Source: Bog-473 sp036268485 (GTDB taxonomy: Bacteria > Actinomycetota > Acidimicrobiia > Acidimicrobiales > RAAP-2). From it: a stretch of 64,000 bases of DNA. The stretch covers positions 186,001-250,000 of the forward strand of contig DATAUC010000038.1 of the NCBI GenBank assembly GCA_036268485.1. The letters are read 5' to 3'. The notes beneath the pieces were generated by a model that saw nothing but the letters and a program-made list of their open reading frames with translations, ran no database searches and was not told where the DNA came from. Positions 60,337 through 64,000 of the stretch are shown one piece after another. Every line of letters begins with the position of its first letter. Within the stretch, counting starts at the first letter, position 1. The position numbers and the translations under genes are program-made.

Positions 60337-63095
60337 TGGAACTCCCATACCTCGACGTTGGGCAGGTCCCGGTGCAGGACCAGCTTCCCCTTGTCCGCCT
60401 TCCATGCCACCAATTCGTGCGACAGCGTGTCCGCATCAGCGACGCCGTTCATCAGGATGGGGCTGGCGATGATGAACACGTGGTGCGTGCGCCGGGCCGC
60501 CTTGATGGACGCCGAGGCGGCGGTGAGCGGGGTGAGCGTGATGTCGGGCGCGTAGTACTGCACGACCTCGCGCAGGTCCTGGGGGTCGTAGTACACGACA
60601 TCGCCGGCCTGGGCCCGGCTGTTCACCAGGGCCAGGGCGCCCCGGAAGTCATAGGTGCGGGGATTGGCCCCGTTGTACTGCTGGTCCTCCAGCCCGAACA
60701 CGAAGCTGCCGATGAGGACGGTCCCGGCCAGTCCGATCGTCAGGGCGCGGCGAGGCACGGCCGTGACGAGGCGGGCGATCAGGATCGTGAGGACAGGAAC
60801 TGCGGTGGAGAGATAGCGGATATCGAAGAGGTCGCGCTTGACCGTGCCCAGGGCGAACATGACGAGGCCCGGCCCGAGCACCGACGCCACCAGCAGGCTG
60901 GTGACCTTGGAGGGGCGTCGGCCCAGGAGCACGAGCGAGAACAGCATGCCGAGCGGCCACAGGGCAGCCAGGAACACCATGACCTCGGTCGAGTGGTACC
61001 CCCAGACGGCCCAGATCACGTTGGCCAAGGCGGCGTAAATGTTGATGGCGTTCCCACCGACCGACGCCGCGCTGCCCACCTGTTGGGGCCCGCCGAATCC
61101 CTTGCCCGCTGTCTGGTTGACCATGAACTGCTGGTGGGCGAAGGGCACGAGAGGCAACAGGAAAACCACGATGACGCCGGCGCTGACGAGCCAGCCCAGC
61201 GCCAGCTGGCGCACCGGTTCGTGGCGGCGGTGACGGACCCAGATGACGGCCAGGAAGGCCAGCTGCTGCACCACGATCTGGAGCGCGCCGAAGTATTGGG
61301 TCCAGACCAGACCAATGCTGGCCGCGGCGTAGACGACCCAGGGCCAGCGCTCCCCGGCGCCACGCCGGACGATGCGCACCTGCGCCCACAGGGCGAGCAC
61401 GCCGAACATCATGAGCAGCGAGTACATCCGGGCCTCTTGCGAATACCAGACCATGATCGGGGCCACCGAACCGGCGGCGGCGGCCATCAGGCCGGTTCGG
61501 CGGTCATAGGCCTCGCGACCGAGCAGGTAGAGCAACGGGATGGTGACCACACCGGCCACGATGGAAGGCAGGCGGACGGCGAACTCGCTGGACCCGAAGA
61601 CCCGGATGGTGGCCCACAACACGCTGAAGTAGAGGGGCGGATGGACGTCGGTCGTGCGGAGGTTGGTGATCATGCCCCCGAACGACATGCGGGCTTGGTC
61701 GACGCTGGTCGCTTCATCGAGCCAGAGGCCGCGCGGGATCACCACGCGCACAGCGATGCCGACGGCCGCGGCAATCAGCACGCCGCGGGGCAACGTGCGC
61801 AGCCGGGCCCGGATGTCGACCCTCTTGAGCTGAAGCAGTCGCTGCCGCACCGCGTCGGTCCGGGCTGTTTCGGCGGCGCCGAGCGTCACCGTCAGCGCAG
61901 TGACGGCGGCCACGGTCGACAGGGCCACGGAACGGGTGCTGTGCCCGAAGGCCAAGATGAACGAGGTCTGGGCCACCACCGCCGCCGCCACCAACGCCAG
62001 TGAGGAGCGCCCGGCACCGGTGGCGCAGCGATGGGCCACCAGGACGCGGGTCACCCCGAGCAGGGCCATGGCCGCTACGTAGGGAACGACGATGCCCGCC
62101 ACACCGCGGTAGCGGGCACCGAAGAGCAGATCGATGAGGCCCCCCGGCGCGGCCGCCACCACCGTCACGATGGCGGCCCCGATCAGCGCCGTGATGGCCA
62201 GGGCCGGGGCCAACCCACCCTTCTGGCCTCCGGCCGCCCGCGGCAGCAGCACCAACGGAACGGTCATGGTGGCGAAGGCAGACAGGCCGCCGAGAACGGA
62301 GATGACGGCGAACTGGCCGGCCTGGAAGGGCGCCAGCATCCGGTTGGCGATGAGCAGGTCCTGGTTCTGCACGATCACCAGGGCCAGGAAGGCCAGCGCG
62401 GTCCAGGTGGTGACGCGGCGCGTCCGCTGCACCTCGAGTGACTCGGCAACGGCGGGGCCGTTGGGGAGGGCGATGACCGCGGGCGTCGTTCGGGTCGAGG
62501 CCCACCAGCCACGACCTCGGGCCACTTCGAGCGCGGCGTATCCGGCCACGATGACGGCCAGGGCGCCGCCGACGGCACCCAGCATGAAGGTCAGGACCAC
62601 CCCGATGAGGAGCCGGATAGCGGGCTCGGCCACCAGGCTGGCGGCCAGTCGGGTGTAGCCGTTGACGCCGTAGAGACGGCCGCGCTCGAGGGGCAGGATG
62701 CCCAGCGCCGGGCCCGAGAGACCCAGCACGACCACCATGGCCACCGGCAGACGAAGAAGGGGGCCGATGAACGGGGCGCCAATGGCCAGGACAATGCCGG
62801 CAGCGACCCCGAGCTTCAGCAATACGGAACGGGCGCGGGCAATGTGGGCCGGACGTAACGAGGCCACGGCGCTGATGGCCGAGCCCGGCATGCTGAGGAG
62901 GAGGTACAGCGCCAGGAAGGATGTGAACTGGGCGAACGAGCCCGGCGCCAGGAGCCGGGCCGTGATGAGCGAGAACACCATGTTGCCCAATCCCGCCACC
63001 GCCTGGCTGGACGCCATGAAGGCCTGGTCGCGGTAGGGCGCCAGGGCCTCTGACCGCCGGCGCGGCGCCTCCTTCCTCCCTTCCAGAAGGGTCAT
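60333..63095 (-). CDS. Fusion of a flippase-like and a GT-C glycosyltransferase domain
   Basis: A 920-residue polytopic protein. Residues 1 to about 430 resemble a MOP-superfamily flippase (DQAFMASSQAVAGLGNMVFS start, 12-14 helices). From about 445 to 920 it looks like a GT39/ArnT-type GT-C enzyme: RGLWLDEATSVDQARM with the acidic catalytic pair in the first loop, then TDVHPPLYFSVLW. It starts at ATG 63095, overlapping the upstream gene as ATGA, and ends as ATGA on the GT2. Such a fusion would join export of a lipid-linked sugar to its use outside the membrane (inference). An assembly artefact is unlikely because the frame is continuous. Confidence 0.82.
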   Translation of the reverse strand: MTLLEGRKEAPRRRSEALAPYRDQAFMASSQAVAGLGNMVFSLITARLLAPGSFAQFTSFLALYLLLSMPGSAISAVASLRPAHIARARSVLLKLGVAAGIVLAIGAPFIGPLLRLPVAMVVVLGLSGPALGILPLERGRLYGVNGYTRLAASLVAEPAIRLLIGVVLTFMLGAVGGALAVIVAGYAALEVARGRGWWASTRTTPAVIALPNGPAVAESLEVQRTRRVTTWTALAFLALVIVQNQDLLIANRMLAPFQAGQFAVISVLGGLSAFATMTVPLVLLPRAAGGQKGGLAPALAITALIGAAIVTVVAAAPGGLIDLLFGARYRGVAGIVVPYVAAMALLGVTRVLVAHRCATGAGRSSLALVAAAVVAQTSFILAFGHSTRSVALSTVAAVTALTVTLGAAETARTDAVRQRLLQLKRVDIRARLRTLPRGVLIAAAVGIAVRVVIPRGLWLDEATSVDQARMSFGGMITNLRTTDVHPPLYFSVLWATIRVFGSSEFAVRLPSIVAGVVTIPLLYLLGREAYDRRTGLMAAAAGSVAPIMVWYSQEARMYSLLMMFGVLALWAQVRIVRRGAGERWPWVVYAAASIGLVWTQYFGALQIVVQQLAFLAVIWVRHRRHEPVRQLALGWLVSAGVIVVFLLPLVPFAHQQFMVNQTAGKGFGGPQQVGSAASVGGNAINIYAALANVIWAVWGYHSTEVMVFLAALWPLGMLFSLVLLGRRPSKVTSLLVASVLGPGLVMFALGTVKRDLFDIRYLSTAVPVLTILIARLVTAVPRRALTIGLAGTVLIGSFVFGLEDQQYNGANPRTYDFRGALALVNSRAQAGDVVYYDPQDLREVVQYYAPDITLTPLTAASASIKAARRTHHVFIIASPILMNGVADADTLSHELVAWKADKGKLVLHRDLPNVEVWEFQ

Positions 63096-64000
63096 AGCGA
63101 CTGGGGGGACGGGGTCAGGGGCAGGGCACCCAGGTGATCGGCCTCGTCGGACTCACCGCGCGACAGGAGGACCCGTAAGAGACGGAAGCCCTCTTCGGCC
63201 AATTCGATCTGCTCCTTGATGACGGCGGGCGACGGGCCGGGGCCTTCGAGGGCGGCACAGATGTTGGCCACCAACTCCGCCGGCTCGGCATTCGGGGCCA
63301 CCACGCGCTGGAAGAGACGACCGCCCAGCGCCGCCAGCTTGGCTTCGTGGGCCACGGCCACCGCGGGAACACCGGCGGCGGCGGCGGCCAGCAATCCGTG
63401 AAAGCGGAAGGAGAGGACGGCACCGACCCCGGACAAGGACTCGACGGCCTCCGACAAGCTGGCCGGCTGCTGCAGGACTTCGGTTGCGGGGCCCAGGCGA
63501 CGAGCGATCGACTCAACTAGCTGAGTGTCGCCGGGACCATCATGGCGGCCACGTGTCTGCCACCCTTGGAGCTGCACGTGCACTCCCTGTGACGCCACCT
63601 CTTCCAGCGCCATCGTGATGCGGTCGACCAGTGCGGACGTGGCTTCGGGCGGCACGGCGAGAAACGAGGGAATCACCCGGACGGAGGCATCCCGGCTGGC
63701 GCACGCCTGGGGGGCGCGCAGCAGCGTCCAGGCCGGATCAGCTCCGACCCGGAAGGGGCCCGACGCGCCGGCCCGCATGAGGCTCTGCGCCGATGCTTCG
63801 TCCCGCAGGATGAGGAGGTCGCTGCGGCGCACGATGAAGCGCGCCATGGCGCAGGCGCGAGCGTCGCCCAGGACGCCGGCGCCGACCCCGACCATGGCCA
63901 CGGGCCTGCGGAGGGCCGAGGCGGCCGTCGCCAGCGCGGCCGAAGTGGCCAGCAAGCCGTGCGCGTGCCGGCCGGTACTGGGATGCAGGGTCTTGAAGAT
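63092..64000 (-). CDS. Polysaccharide pyruvyl transferase (CsaB-like), 5' end outside the window
   Basis: The frame is open to the right edge of the window (upstream codons read IFKTLHPSTGRHAHG), so the N-terminus is missing. The visible 302 residues show VAMVGVGAGVLGDARACAMAR, LILRDEASAQSL, FRVGADPAWTLL, VLSFRFHGLLAAAAAGVPAVA and a final helical part, as in CsaB/WcaK-type pyruvyl transferases that add ketal-linked pyruvate to cell-wall sugars. Its stop overlaps the next start as ATGA. It is the first gene visible in the operon, which may extend to the right. Confidence 0.82.
   Translation of the reverse strand: MFKTLHPSTGRHAHGLLATSAALATAASALRRPVAMVGVGAGVLGDARACAMARFIVRRSDLLILRDEASAQSLMRAGASGPFRVGADPAWTLLRAPQACASRDASVRVIPSFLAVPPEATSALVDRITMALEEVASQGVHVQLQGWQTRGRHDGPGDTQLVESIARRLGPATEVLQQPASLSEAVESLSGVGAVLSFRFHGLLAAAAAGVPAVAVAHEAKLAALGGRLFQRVVAPNAEPAELVANICAALEGPGPSPAVIKEQIELAEEGFRLLRVLLSRGESDEADHLGALPLTPSPQSL

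Noticed and set aside
60315..62003. Plus-strand open frame of 562 codons antisense to the fusion protein
   Set aside because: Biased composition (Asp, His, Gln, Gly) and no motifs; the opposite strand is clearly coding.
1..64000. CRISPR arrays, tRNA or rRNA genes, insertion sequences and prophage genes
   Set aside because: No regularly spaced repeats, tRNA-like folds, transposase or integrase motifs were found by reading; subtle tRNA genes could have been missed.

Overview
This window comes from a high-GC Gram-positive bacterium of the Actinomycetota. The signs are the tandem-domain acyl-CoA dehydrogenase, a SigE-type and an ECF42-type sigma factor, a Streptomyces-style PHO box, and many genes with a -10 hexamer 6-7 nt before the start codon (the leaderless-mRNA layout). 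The C-x5-C propeller protein next to the SigE-type sigma factor makes me lean towards class Acidimicrobiia, but that is inference. No rRNA, tRNA, CRISPR array, insertion sequence or phage gene was seen. Coding density is very high, with many 1-11 nt overlaps.

0-12 kb: end of a secreted protein; a XylF/FrcA-like sugar ABC transporter; an alpha/beta hydrolase; a histidine phosphatase; a DrrAB-like ABC-2 exporter; a RidA gene that appears frameshifted; a GNAT acetyltransferase; a MarR repressor divergent from a DHA2 drug exporter; a polytopic membrane protein; Ohr. 12-23 kb: a two-domain FadE; an ABC-F protein behind a possible two-codon upstream ORF; a nucleotide cyclase; a sigma factor coupled to a membrane-anchored seven-repeat propeller protein; a phytoene-desaturase-like oxidoreductase; a serine hydrolase; a second RidA; an L,D-transpeptidase. 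23-30 kb: a KimA-like potassium/amino acid permease coupled to a DUF4118 protein; a lipase; PhoU and a PHS-family phosphate transporter around a PHO box.

30-40 kb: a catabolic set of thiolase, SDR, Baeyer-Villiger monooxygenase and two HSL-type esterases. Palindromic sites of the form GTNAACGNNCGTTNAC lie before the thiolase, and a related site lies before a regulator made of two fused TetR units. A decayed GT39-type gene sits between them. An ECF42 sigma factor with its YCII/DGPF partner and a recognisable autoregulatory promoter follows. 40-46 kb: a TrmA/RlmD-type RNA methyltransferase, a CzrA-like metal sensor with its CDF exporter, a hydrolase, and a TetR divergent from an ACAD10/11-like dehydrogenase.

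46-52 kb: the most unusual unit is a five-gene operon (51831 down to 47236, minus strand) of histidine phosphatase, phosphosulfolactate synthase (ComA family), VOC protein, AMP-forming acyl-CoA synthetase and membrane acyltransferase 3. It faces a secreted SGNH hydrolase. I propose that it makes sulfolactate, or a related sulfonate, and attaches it to a surface molecule. 53-64 kb: a surface-polysaccharide locus. A flippase is translationally coupled to a leader ORF and is followed by two secreted proteins. Opposing these is a four-gene operon with ATGA overlaps at every junction: pyruvyl transferase, a flippase/GT-C fusion, a cellulose-synthase-like GT2 and a GH8 glucanase. It runs off the right edge.
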